From Lentibacter algarum (GTDB lineage: Bacteria; Pseudomonadota; Alphaproteobacteria; Rhodobacterales; Rhodobacteraceae), in contig NZ_JAHKQI010000003.1 of NCBI RefSeq assembly GCF_018860975.1, positions 1 through 64,000 of the forward strand: a stretch of 64,000 nt of DNA, read 5' to 3'. The notes under the pieces were generated by a model. That model was given only the letters and a program-made list of their open reading frames with translations. It searched no databases and had not been told where the DNA came from. Below are positions 42,739 to 50,420 of the stretch, in pieces. A program made the position numbers and the translations under genes. Every line of letters starts with the position of its first letter. Position 1 is the first letter of the stretch.

Positions 42739-43319
42739 TTTTCACCTTTTTCGAGTTCGAGTTCGACATAATCCATGACTTGCTGGTTGGCGCGGGCGTT
42801 GTCTGGCACGCCGCCACCAAGTGATTGCCGCAGGTAAACCCCGTCAATCAGCGCCGCGACACGCCCGGCCACCGCTTCGGCCCGCGCACCGACAAGCGGG
42901 CGCAAGCCAAAGCGCAGGTTTGAGCGCAAGCGGCTTTGATAGATGCTCAGCAGGCGCTCGGCCTCTTCAGAGCGCTGCGCCAGAACATAGAAGTTCATCC
43001 ATGACGACACCGTCTCGGAGCGGAAGTTGCGCGGCGAGAATGACGCCCGCACAATTGCCTCAACGCGCGTGGCTGGTGTGTCAGCCATAACCAAAGCGCC
43101 CCGCACCTCGGCAGCATAAACGCCCAGCATATAGCGAATGGCCGCAACGAAAATTTGCTCTTTTCCGCCAAAATAGTGATGCGCCAACGCGCTCGACATA
43201 CCCGCCCGCTGCGCGATTTGGCTAACGGTCACGTCAAGTGTTCCATGTTCGCCTATTTCAGCTATTGTCGCCTTCACAAGTGCTTCTCGGCGGATCGGTT
43301 CCATTCCTATTTTTGGCAT
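42735..43319 (-). CDS. betI: TetR-family repressor BetI
   Basis: A 194-residue TetR repressor. The N-terminal HTH is MPKIGMEPIRREALVKATI, then VTVSQIAQRAGMSSALAHHYFGGKEQI, which matches BetI closely. It represses bet genes and releases on choline. The start at 43319 has AGAGGG upstream; an ATG at 43379 in frame would add 20 residues and run into the operator. A 14-bp palindrome (43363-43376) lies in the gap to choX. It overlaps betC by four bases. Confidence 0.92.
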   Translation of the reverse strand: MPKIGMEPIRREALVKATIAEIGEHGTLDVTVSQIAQRAGMSSALAHHYFGGKEQIFVAAIRYMLGVYAAEVRGALVMADTPATRVEAIVRASFSPRNFRSETVSSWMNFYVLAQRSEEAERLLSIYQSRLRSNLRFGLRPLVGARAEAVAGRVAALIDGVYLRQSLGGGVPDNARANQQVMDYVELELEKGEK

Positions 43320-43362
43320 GACACCCTCTAAAGATTTGCGCTCGCTAAGATGTTTTGTTTTT

Positions 43363-43376
43363 ATTGACGCGTCAAT
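43363..43376. promoter_or_regulatory. Perfect 14-bp palindrome, likely BetI operator
   Basis: ATTGACGCGTCAAT is a perfect palindrome placed midway between betI and choX, flanked by T5 and A5 runs. BetI operators known from E. coli contain ATTGA/TCAAT halves, so one site probably controls both the betICA and choXWV transcripts. Confidence 0.75.
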
Positions 43377-43418
43377 CAATAAAAACCAGACTGCTCAAAA
43401 CCAAACGGGAGAACACCG

Positions 43419-44348
43419 ATGAAACTTATGACAACCCTTTCAACACTGGCCATTTTTGCGGCAACCTCGGCCTTTGCCGACGGCCATTGCGACAAAGTCA
43501 CATTCTCTGATGTCGGCTGGACAGACATCACCGCCACCACAGCAGCAACCACGACAGTGCTTGAAGCGCTTGGCTATGAGACCGACATCAAAGTGCTGTC
43601 CGTGCCAGTCACCTACACCGCGATGGCCGAAGGCGACGTTGACATCTTCCTTGGCAACTGGATGCCAACTATGGAAGGCGACATTGCCCCCTACCGCGAA
43701 GCAAAGACTGTCGACACAGTGCGCGAAAACCTTGAGGGCGCAAAATACACGCTGGCGATCAACAAAGCCGCGATGGATCTTGGCATCAAAGATTTTGCCG
43801 ACATCGCCGCACATAAAGACGCCCTTGAAGGCAAGATTTATGGCATCGAAGCCGGCAACGACGGCAACCGCCTGATCCAGAGCATGATCGACGGAGACAA
43901 CTTCGGCCTCAAGGGCTTTGAAGTTGCTGAAAGCTCGGAGCAAGGCATGCTGGCACAAGTGGGCCGCGCCTCCAAGAAAGGCGAGCCTATCGTCTTCCTC
44001 GGCTGGGAGCCGCACCCGATGAACGCCAACTTCGAGATGGGCTACCTGACAGGCGGCGACGAGTTCTTCGGCCCCGACCTTGGCGGCGCGACGATCTACA
44101 CCAACACCCGCGCAGGCTATTCAGCCGATTGCACAAATGTTGGCGCGCTGCTTGGCAACCTCAAGTTCACGCTGGCAATGGAAAACGAGATCATGGGCGC
44201 GATCCTCAATGACGGCGAAGAGCCGTCAGAGGCCGCAAAAACATGGCTCAAAGCCAACCCCGAATCCTACGTGGGCTGGCTTGAAGGCGTGACAACAAAA
44301 GACGGCGGCGACGCAGTTGCTGCTGTTAAAGCCGCGCTCGACATGTAA
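43419..44348 (+). CDS. choX: Choline ABC transporter substrate-binding protein
   Basis: A 309-residue OpuAC/ProX-type periplasmic protein. Signal peptide MKLMTTLSTLAIFAATSAFA, then DGHCDKVTFSDVGWTDITATTAATTTVLEALGY. The aromatic residues that build the choline cage appear in VGWTD, FLGNWMPT and FLGWEPHPMN. It delivers choline (and perhaps acetylcholine) to ChoWV. The start has ACGGGAG upstream. A hairpin follows the gene, and then an unknown gene precedes choW. Confidence 0.93.
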   Translation: MKLMTTLSTLAIFAATSAFADGHCDKVTFSDVGWTDITATTAATTTVLEALGYETDIKVLSVPVTYTAMAEGDVDIFLGNWMPTMEGDIAPYREAKTVDTVRENLEGAKYTLAINKAAMDLGIKDFADIAAHKDALEGKIYGIEAGNDGNRLIQSMIDGDNFGLKGFEVAESSEQGMLAQVGRASKKGEPIVFLGWEPHPMNANFEMGYLTGGDEFFGPDLGGATIYTNTRAGYSADCTNVGALLGNLKFTLAMENEIMGAILNDGEEPSEAAKTWLKANPESYVGWLEGVTTKDGGDAVAAVKAALDM

Positions 44349-44361
44349 ACTAACACAACCA

Positions 44362-44398
44362 GGAGGCGGGCTTGTCTTTGGCCCGCCTCACCTTATTT
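44362..44398 (+). terminator. Hairpin after choX (partial terminator or mRNA stabiliser)
   Basis: AGGCGGGC (44364-44371) pairs with GCCCGCCT (44381-44388) around a 9-nt loop, followed by CACCTTATTTT. The stem is strong but the T-tract is broken. In this place it would keep choX expression above the downstream permease genes. Confidence 0.6.
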
Positions 44399-44414
44399 TG
44401 CGAAGGTTATTTAT

Positions 44415-45017
44415 ATGATCAAACATTTAGTCCTAGCCGCCGCATTCACGGTCGGCGCCGTTCAGGTTCAGGCGCAATCCCACTGCCCGACAGGCGACGA
44501 CATGCGCAGCGGTATCCGTATTGAAAACACCCAGACAAAGTTTCGTGCCAATTACAGCCGTGCCAGCGGCGAGCACCTCATCGAGCATCGCAGCAACCCC
44601 GGCCGTGGCGGCAAGATCGTCAAGCAAACAACCTGGTATCTCAACGGCCTTATGCCCGGTGCCACAACACGCGGCGGCGGTATGACAAAAATGGTCTACT
44701 CCCGTGATGCCACCAAGCAAGTCATGGCCCTGCCAAAGCGCGGGTTTACCGTGCGGTTGCAAACTTACTTCAACGGTCGCAAGCACGAAAAAGGCAGCAC
44801 GAAATACAAGTACGAAGGACAAGGCAGCACCACAGTTGGCGGCTGCACCTATCCGGTATGGAAAGTGCACACCGACACCAAGCTCGACAACGGCTCCCGC
44901 TTCATCTGGCGGCAGTATTACTCGCCCGAGCTCGACATCACCCTGCGCAGCGAAAAGCTGACGCCAAGTGGCAATGTCGTGCACTCGATAGGCTACAACA
45001 AAATCCGCAAACAGTGA
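44415..45017 (+). CDS. Exported protein of unknown function inside the cho operon
   Basis: A 200-residue protein with a signal peptide (MIKHLVLAAAFTVGAVQVQA). The mature part is basic and beta-rich, with two Cys (SHCPTGDD and VGGCTYPVW) that may pair. Segments such as YEGQGSTTVGGCTYPVWKVHTDT and RQYYSPELDITLRSEKL recall lipocalin-like or DUF3108-like periplasmic barrels, but the match is weak. It lies 66 bp after choX and 17 bp before choW on the same strand, so it is cotranscribed with the choline importer. I do not know an equivalent gene at this position in rhizobial choXWV operons. A role in choline sensing or binding is only inference. Confidence 0.75.
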   Translation: MIKHLVLAAAFTVGAVQVQAQSHCPTGDDMRSGIRIENTQTKFRANYSRASGEHLIEHRSNPGRGGKIVKQTTWYLNGLMPGATTRGGGMTKMVYSRDATKQVMALPKRGFTVRLQTYFNGRKHEKGSTKYKYEGQGSTTVGGCTYPVWKVHTDTKLDNGSRFIWRQYYSPELDITLRSEKLTPSGNVVHSIGYNKIRKQ

Positions 45018-45034
45018 CCACATAAGGGCTCAGC

Positions 45035-45886
45035 ATGGCTTGGAACACAGACTGGATCAAAGACGACGGCAAGATCCTTATCGGTAAGAAAATTGCCGCA
45101 GTATTTGATTGGATGACCGAGGCCTTCGGCGGCTTTTTCGATCTTCTGGAAACCGTGCTGAGCACCTCTATCGACGGCGTGCTGGCGGCACTTCAGTTCC
45201 CGCCGTCCTACCTCATGGTTGCGCTGTTTGCCGCCCTCACCTGGCTGTTACAGCGCAGCCCGACGCGGGTCATCATCGTCTCGCTCTGTTTCTTGTACAC
45301 CATCAACCAGGGCTACTGGGAAGAAGTCACCGAGAGCCTCGCTTTGATCTTGTTTGCAGGCGTGTTCTGCATGGGCGTCGGCATTCCCGTCGGCATATAT
45401 GCCGCCCACCGCCCGAAGGTGTTTCAAGCCATCTTGCCAGTGCTCGACATGATGCAAACCATTCCGACATTCGTCTACCTGATCCCGATGATCGTGCTGT
45501 TCGGCATCGGTATGGTGCCCGGCCTTGTGGCCACATTTATCTTCGTGCTCGCAGCGCCCATTCGCCTCACGCAACTCGGCGTGTCCAGCACCCCGGTCGC
45601 GCTCATCGAGGCCGCTGAAGCCTTCGGGGCGACCAAGCGGCAACTGCTCTGGAAAGTCGAACTGCCCTCCGCCCTGCCGCAAATCATGGCTGGCCTCAAC
45701 CAGACCATCATGCTCTCGCTCTCGATGGTCGTCATCGCCGCACTTGTCGGGGCCGACGGCCTCGGCGTGCCGGTCGTGCGGGCGCTCAACTCGGTCAACG
45801 CGGGCCTCGGCTTTGAGAGCGGCTTGGTGATCGTCGCCGTCGCCATTGCCCTTGACCGCATGCTGCGCGTGGAGGCCTCGACATGA
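45035..45886 (+). CDS. choW: Choline ABC transporter permease
   Basis: A 283-residue ProW/OpuAB-type permease. It has a soluble N-terminus with WMTEAFGGFFDLLETVLSTSIDGVL, about six membrane segments, and the coupling motif EAAEAFGATKRQLLWKVELPSALPQIMAGLNQTIMLSLSMVVIAALVGADGLG. This matches the choline/glycine-betaine branch. It overlaps choV by ATGA. The ATP-binding protein and binding protein are in the same operon. Confidence 0.94.
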   Translation: MAWNTDWIKDDGKILIGKKIAAVFDWMTEAFGGFFDLLETVLSTSIDGVLAALQFPPSYLMVALFAALTWLLQRSPTRVIIVSLCFLYTINQGYWEEVTESLALILFAGVFCMGVGIPVGIYAAHRPKVFQAILPVLDMMQTIPTFVYLIPMIVLFGIGMVPGLVATFIFVLAAPIRLTQLGVSSTPVALIEAAEAFGATKRQLLWKVELPSALPQIMAGLNQTIMLSLSMVVIAALVGADGLGVPVVRALNSVNAGLGFESGLVIVAVAIALDRMLRVEAST

Positions 45887-46926
45887 GCATTTCAACGCCT
45901 CCCATCGTTCGCTTTGACAACGTCTCAATCGTCTTTGGCGACAAACCGAACGCCGCCCTGCCGCTGATGGACGAAGGCCTTGAGCGCCCCGAAATTCAGG
46001 AGCGAACAGGCCAGGTGCTCGGTGTGCACAACTGCTCCCTTGATGTGGCCGAGGGCGAGATACTCGTGCTCATGGGGCTCTCCGGCTCGGGCAAATCAAC
46101 GCTGCTTCGGGCCGTCAACGGGCTTAACCCCGTTGCTCGCGGCAATGTTGAAGTCGCCTACAAAGGCGCGCAAGTCAGCGTCAACACCGCCAGCCCAAAG
46201 GCCCTACGCGACTTGCGCCTCTCGCATATCTCGATGGTGTTTCAGCAGTTCGGCCTGCTGCCTTGGCGCACCGTCGCCAGCAACGTCGGCCTCGGGCTTG
46301 AGCTTGCGGGCATGAGCACAGAGGAGCGCGACACAAAGACCCGCGAGCAGCTTGAGCTTGTCGGCCTCTCCGACTGGGCCGACCGCAAAGTCGGCGAGCT
46401 TTCCGGCGGGATGCAACAACGTGTCGGCCTTGCGCGCGCTTTCGTGACGCAAGCCCCGATCCTGCTGATGGACGAGCCTTTTTCTGCGCTTGACCCACTG
46501 ATCAGAACCCGCCTGCAAGATGAGTTGCTTGAGCTACAAAGCAGCCTTGGCCGCACGATCATCTTTGTATCCCACGACCTCGACGAAGCCTTCAAAATCG
46601 GCAACCGCATCGCCATTATGGAAGGCGGGCGCATCGTGCAATGCGGCACTCCGCAGGAAATCTACACCAACCCCGCAAACGAATACGTTGCCGACTTTGT
46701 CGCCCATATGAACCCGCTCGGTGTGCTCTGCGCGCGCGATGTGATGTCGCAAGCCTACGAAGACACCCGAGGCGAAATTGACGCCAATGCCGAAATCAGT
46801 GATTTGATGGCGCATTTCGAAACGACAGAAGCGGCCATCGCGGTGATAGAAGATGGCAAAACCATCGGTCAAATATCAAAGGCCGACGTCTTGCGCCGCC
46901 TGCTAACGCCGTCAAAGTCGGCCTAA
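45883..46926 (+). CDS. choV: Choline ABC transporter ATPase
   Basis: A 347-residue ProV-type ATPase. Walker A GLSGSGKST is at 65-73, the signature is ELSGGMQQRVGLAR and Walker B is ILLMDEPFSALDPL. Downstream of the ATPase core is a shortened CBS-like regulatory part (ARDVMSQAYEDTRGEIDANAEISDLMAHFETTEAAIAVIEDG). The N-terminus has an extension, PNAALPLMDEGLERPEIQERTGQVLGVHNCSLDV, characteristic of ChoV. It completes the choline importer. Confidence 0.94.
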   Translation: MSISTPPIVRFDNVSIVFGDKPNAALPLMDEGLERPEIQERTGQVLGVHNCSLDVAEGEILVLMGLSGSGKSTLLRAVNGLNPVARGNVEVAYKGAQVSVNTASPKALRDLRLSHISMVFQQFGLLPWRTVASNVGLGLELAGMSTEERDTKTREQLELVGLSDWADRKVGELSGGMQQRVGLARAFVTQAPILLMDEPFSALDPLIRTRLQDELLELQSSLGRTIIFVSHDLDEAFKIGNRIAIMEGGRIVQCGTPQEIYTNPANEYVADFVAHMNPLGVLCARDVMSQAYEDTRGEIDANAEISDLMAHFETTEAAIAVIEDGKTIGQISKADVLRRLLTPSKSA

Positions 46927-46946
46927 ATCCGCTGCAAAAATTCAAA

Positions 46947-46976
46947 TTCTGGCGCGTTCTGGCGCGTTCTGGCGCA
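46947..46976. repeat. Three tandem 10-bp repeats upstream of first LRR gene
   Basis: TTCTGGCGCG occurs twice, followed by TTCTGGCGCA, in direct tandem. The period of ten bases places each copy on the same face of the helix. It lies about 37 bp before the LRR protein start and just after choV. Confidence 0.85.
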
Positions 46977-47012
46977 TGTCGCTACGCTGTGCACACCCTG
47001 TTGGAGACTGAA

Positions 47013-47768
47013 ATGCATTTGCGCCAAGCCCTTTTCGTTACAGCAACCCTCATCGCTTTTGTCGCGCCACAACTCGTGCTCGCCGAGGCGGCTTTGCGCA
47101 TGGCCGAAACGGCCGATATGGCAAAAATGGCCCCGCCGGTGCCAAAGGATGGCCCGAAAGTCATCGCCGAATGCGCGGCTGTTAAATGCACCACGATCGA
47201 TCTCACCCATGCACTCGAAGCCGACTATAGCACCCTCGCAGGCATGCCGCACATTGATCGGCTGATGGTGAGCTACACCGACCTGAGCAGCCTCGATCCG
47301 CTGCTTGCAATGACCCAACTCACCGAGTTGCATATCGGCGGCACCAAGGTGCAAGACCTGTCAGAAATCGGCCAGTTCACCAAGCTTGAACTGCTGCACG
47401 CGCAGGGCCTTGGTTTGAGCGACATCAGCGCTGTCGGGCAACTGGGCGAGCTCAAAGAGCTGGTGATCGGCTCGCCGCACCTCAGCGACATTACAGCGCT
47501 CAAAAACCTGCACAATCTCAAACGTCTTGATCTGACCGGTGCGCCTGTCTCTGACATTTCGGCCCTGACAGCGCTCTCCAATCTGGAGACCATCGAGCTG
47601 TTGAATATGAGCCAACTCAAGGACATCAGCCCCCTGCTCGACTTGCCGAACCTCAAACATGTCTCTGTCACCGTCGCCAACCTCGATGCCGCCGGACAAG
47701 ATGTCGTCGCCCGACTTAAGGCCAAGGGCATTCATGTCCAGGCCTTTGACATGATGGCCGTCTGTTAA
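47013..47768 (+). CDS. Exported leucine-rich-repeat protein (first of a pair)
   Basis: A 251-residue protein with a signal peptide (MHLRQALFVTATLIAFVAPQLVLA). The mature part has a Cys pair, IAECAAVKCTTIDL, then about six SDS22/internalin-type repeats of roughly 22 residues, for example LTELHIGGTKVQDLSEIGQFTKLELLHAQ and LKRLDLTGAPVSDISALTALSNLETIEL. It ends with Cys as the final residue (MMAVC). LRR proteins bind other proteins or glycans; a partner is not indicated. The start at 47013 has GGAGA upstream; an ATG at 46989 is possible. The next gene is a clear paralogue. Confidence 0.82.
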   Translation: MHLRQALFVTATLIAFVAPQLVLAEAALRMAETADMAKMAPPVPKDGPKVIAECAAVKCTTIDLTHALEADYSTLAGMPHIDRLMVSYTDLSSLDPLLAMTQLTELHIGGTKVQDLSEIGQFTKLELLHAQGLGLSDISAVGQLGELKELVIGSPHLSDITALKNLHNLKRLDLTGAPVSDISALTALSNLETIELLNMSQLKDISPLLDLPNLKHVSVTVANLDAAGQDVVARLKAKGIHVQAFDMMAVC

Positions 47769-47839
47769 GCGCTCTTCTCTCTTTTGCCCTTCGCGCACCG
47801 CGCGCTGCATTAAGTTAATTTCGCTTAACCTGCGCTGCA

Positions 47840-47887
47840 AAACTGTGCATACGCATTATGCACTGTGGTATGCACTGCAATATGCAC
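47840..47887 (+). repeat. 48-bp repeat, copy B (upstream of second LRR gene)
   Basis: Identical over 48 bp to 21117-21164, in the same orientation relative to the gene downstream and at nearly the same distance (163 bp). Just before it is GTTAA-N6-TTAAC (47814-47829). The stretch between the two LRR genes (281 bp) otherwise has only a short GTTAACCA-containing segment after the repeat. Confidence 0.9.
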
Positions 47888-48049
47888 GGGTTGTGCAACC
47901 CGCCCCGCACCGCCGAGGCGGCGTTAACCACTCTGCACGCAGGCCTAAGGAAACACTTGCAAACATGTGTTATGCATTGTTTTTGCTCAAATATTTTAGC
48001 AATACAGCAGTTCCTCTCTTGTGTTAGCCTCGCCCAAAAGGAGAGCCCC

Positions 48050-48766
48050 ATGCAGCTTCGCCTCAGCTTACTCACTGCCGCAGCAATAAGCTTGACCGCC
48101 TGCCAGCCAAAACCCGACACAAGCCACGCCCGCGCAGCCGAAGAGCGCGGCCTAAAGATTGTTGCGGATTGCGTCAGCGAACAGTGCTCAACACTCAACC
48201 TCGACAACGCCTATCTGCCTGATTTTGGCACGCTCGCCAGCATGCCTCATATCACCAAGCTGATGGTCAGCTACAGCAATCTGCCAAGCCTCGACCCCTT
48301 GCTTGAGATGACACAGCTCACGGAACTGCATATTGGCGCAACTGTGGTGAGCGATCTGTCTGAGATCGCCCGTTTCAAGAACCTCAAGCTGCTGCACGCA
48401 CAGCAACTCGGCGTCAGTGATATCTCTGCTATTGCGCATCTGACGGGCCTTGAGGAACTGGTGATCGGCTCGCAAAGCATAACCGATATTTCGTCTCTCA
48501 AGAGTTTGAAAAACCTCAAGAAAATCGACTTATCACATTCAAGAGTTGCAGATCTTGCCCCCCTTGCGAAGCTTCCGAAGCTGGAGACAGTCGAGCTTCT
48601 GTATATCTCCTCAAGCCCCGATCTCACGCCCCTGTTGCGTATGCGGCGCTTGAAATCCGTTTCGATCAGCTCTGAAAACCTGACAGATAAAAACAAGCAA
48701 ATACTCGAGAAATTACGTGCCAAAGGTGTCAAAGTTGACGCTCAGGAACTCATCATTGTTTGCTAG
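48050..48766 (+). CDS. Leucine-rich-repeat lipoprotein (second of the pair)
   Basis: A 238-residue protein. The start MQLRLSLLTAAAISLTAC gives a lipobox LTAC (lipid Cys 18), unlike the first copy, which has an ordinary signal peptide. The mature part repeats the paralogue almost feature by feature: VADCVSEQCSTLNL, MPHITKLMVSYSNLPSLDPLLEMTQLTELHIGA, SDISAIAHLTGLEELVIGS, and a terminal Cys (LIIVC). The ATG has AAAAGGAGA upstream. Duplication followed by a change in membrane attachment is the simplest history. Function unknown. Confidence 0.83.
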   Translation: MQLRLSLLTAAAISLTACQPKPDTSHARAAEERGLKIVADCVSEQCSTLNLDNAYLPDFGTLASMPHITKLMVSYSNLPSLDPLLEMTQLTELHIGATVVSDLSEIARFKNLKLLHAQQLGVSDISAIAHLTGLEELVIGSQSITDISSLKSLKNLKKIDLSHSRVADLAPLAKLPKLETVELLYISSSPDLTPLLRMRRLKSVSISSENLTDKNKQILEKLRAKGVKVDAQELIIVC

Positions 48767-48775
48767 ATCTGTCGG

Positions 48776-49681
48776 CTAAAACTTCGTCGCCGGCACAACC
48801 GGTGTTCGCATCTTTCGCTTCAAAGCAGCTTCGCGCAGGGTGATGAAGCCGATCGAGCTGATGATCACCAAGCCGCCAACGACAACCCACGGGTCAAACG
48901 CTTCGTCAAACACCAGAACGCCCAGCGTCACAGCCCAGACCAGTTGCAGGAAACTGACAGGTTGGGTCACGGTTACCGGCGCAGCAGCAAAGGCCATCGA
49001 CATCGTGAAATGCCCCGCCGTGGCGATAGCGGCGACAGCAAACAAGATACCAACCTCGCCCAATGTCGGTGCCACCCAGTTCATCATCGCCATAGGAAAC
49101 AGCCCGACCGTGACAGTGATCGACAACATCGCAACCACAACCAAGGGGTTGGTTTCGTCAGCCATGATCTTGGCGATGAGGTAAGACACAGCAAAGACAA
49201 CCGCCGCGAACAACATTCCGAGATGCCCCGCCCCCACTTCCCGAAAGCCCGGCCGCAAGATGATCAGCGCCCCGACTAAGGCAGCGACAACAGCCAGAAT
49301 GCGCCGGAACGCCAGCTTTTCCCCCAAGAACAGCGCCGCCCCGATGGTGACATAAATCGGTGACAAGTAGTTCATCGCCGTCACATCAGCGATCGGAATG
49401 CGCGCCATAGCATAAAACCACAGCGTCACACCGCCCGAGTGCGCCAAGCCACGCACCCAGAAAAGCTTGTGTTGGCGCGGGGTTAGATGTGCTTTGCGCA
49501 AAGTTCCGATCATCGGAATGAAAAAGACAAGCCCCAAGGCATAGCGCAGAAATGCCGATTCAGCCGCCGGAATACGCGTGCCGTTGTGCTTGACCAGCGC
49601 TGTCACAGCGACAAACAGCACGCCCGTCACCAGCATCCAGAACACGCCCTTTACAGGTTGATAATTTGAAGACTCGTTCAT
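48776..49681 (-). CDS. EamA/DMT-family transporter
   Basis: A 301-residue protein with ten predicted membrane helices in two EamA repeats (FWMLVTGVLFVAVTALVKHNG and, in the second half, HLGMLFAAVVFAVSYLIAKIMADETNP). DMT exporters move amino acids, nucleosides or metabolites. YDxE-like sites are not visible. It is convergent with the second LRR gene and 55 bp from the ArgO-like gene on the same strand. The substrate cannot be told. Confidence 0.87.
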   Translation of the reverse strand: MNESSNYQPVKGVFWMLVTGVLFVAVTALVKHNGTRIPAAESAFLRYALGLVFFIPMIGTLRKAHLTPRQHKLFWVRGLAHSGGVTLWFYAMARIPIADVTAMNYLSPIYVTIGAALFLGEKLAFRRILAVVAALVGALIILRPGFREVGAGHLGMLFAAVVFAVSYLIAKIMADETNPLVVVAMLSITVTVGLFPMAMMNWVAPTLGEVGILFAVAAIATAGHFTMSMAFAAAPVTVTQPVSFLQLVWAVTLGVLVFDEAFDPWVVVGGLVIISSIGFITLREAALKRKMRTPVVPATKF

Positions 49682-49736
49682 TTGTTAATAGAAGCCACGA
49701 AGCACGCAGCACCGCAAGGCCAATAACTCGATTTTC

Positions 49737-50333
49737 TTAAAGAACCAGCTTCAGCGCAATCGCCCACATGGTGAGGCCGACGATCACATCAAGCACCCGC
49801 CATGACATCGGTTTGGAAAACAATGGCGACAAATACCGCGCGCCGTAACCCAGCAAGAAAAAGAACACAAAGCTCGCCAGCATAGCACCCAACGCGAACA
49901 CGAGCTTGTCTCCATACTGCGCCGAGATCGAGCCGAGCAGCACAACAGTATCAAGGTAAACATGCGGGTTGAGAAACGTGAGCATGAGCACGGTTGTCAG
50001 CACGCCCTTGATGCTGGCCCGCACCTGCCCCCCGGTTTCAAGCGCCTCACCGCCCTTCCAAGCGGCGATGAAGTTGCGCAGGCCATACCAGAACAGGAAA
50101 GCCGCACCGCCATAGCGCATCACCGTTTCCAGCCAAGGCACGGCTTCTGCCAGCGCGCCAAAGCCGGCAACACCAGCGGCGATCAGCAGAGCGTCTGACA
50201 GCGCACATGTAATGCAGGTGATAAACACATGCTCCTGACGAATGCCTTGCCTAAGCACAAAAGCATTCTGCGCGCCAATCGCGAGGATCAGTGAAAAAGA
50301 GAGTGAAAATCCGACCCCAAACGTATGCATCAT
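49737..50333 (-). CDS. argO: LysE/ArgO-family amino-acid exporter
   Basis: A 198-residue exporter with about six membrane helices. It begins MMHTFGVGFSLSFSLILAIGAQNAFVLRQGIRQEHVFITCITCALSDALLIAAGV, closely matching ArgO/LysE, which export arginine and lysine. It is divergent from an ArgP/LysG-type regulator, the standard arrangement in which the regulator senses intracellular basic amino acids and activates export. Confidence 0.9.
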   Translation of the reverse strand: MMHTFGVGFSLSFSLILAIGAQNAFVLRQGIRQEHVFITCITCALSDALLIAAGVAGFGALAEAVPWLETVMRYGGAAFLFWYGLRNFIAAWKGGEALETGGQVRASIKGVLTTVLMLTFLNPHVYLDTVVLLGSISAQYGDKLVFALGAMLASFVFFFLLGYGARYLSPLFSKPMSWRVLDVIVGLTMWAIALKLVL

Positions 50334-50420
50334 GTCTGCCCCTATACTGCTTAACGCTTGTTAACAGGGAGAATGATCAGTAATCAAATTAAAGAAGCTA
50401 AATTAGCATTAGATAGGCTT

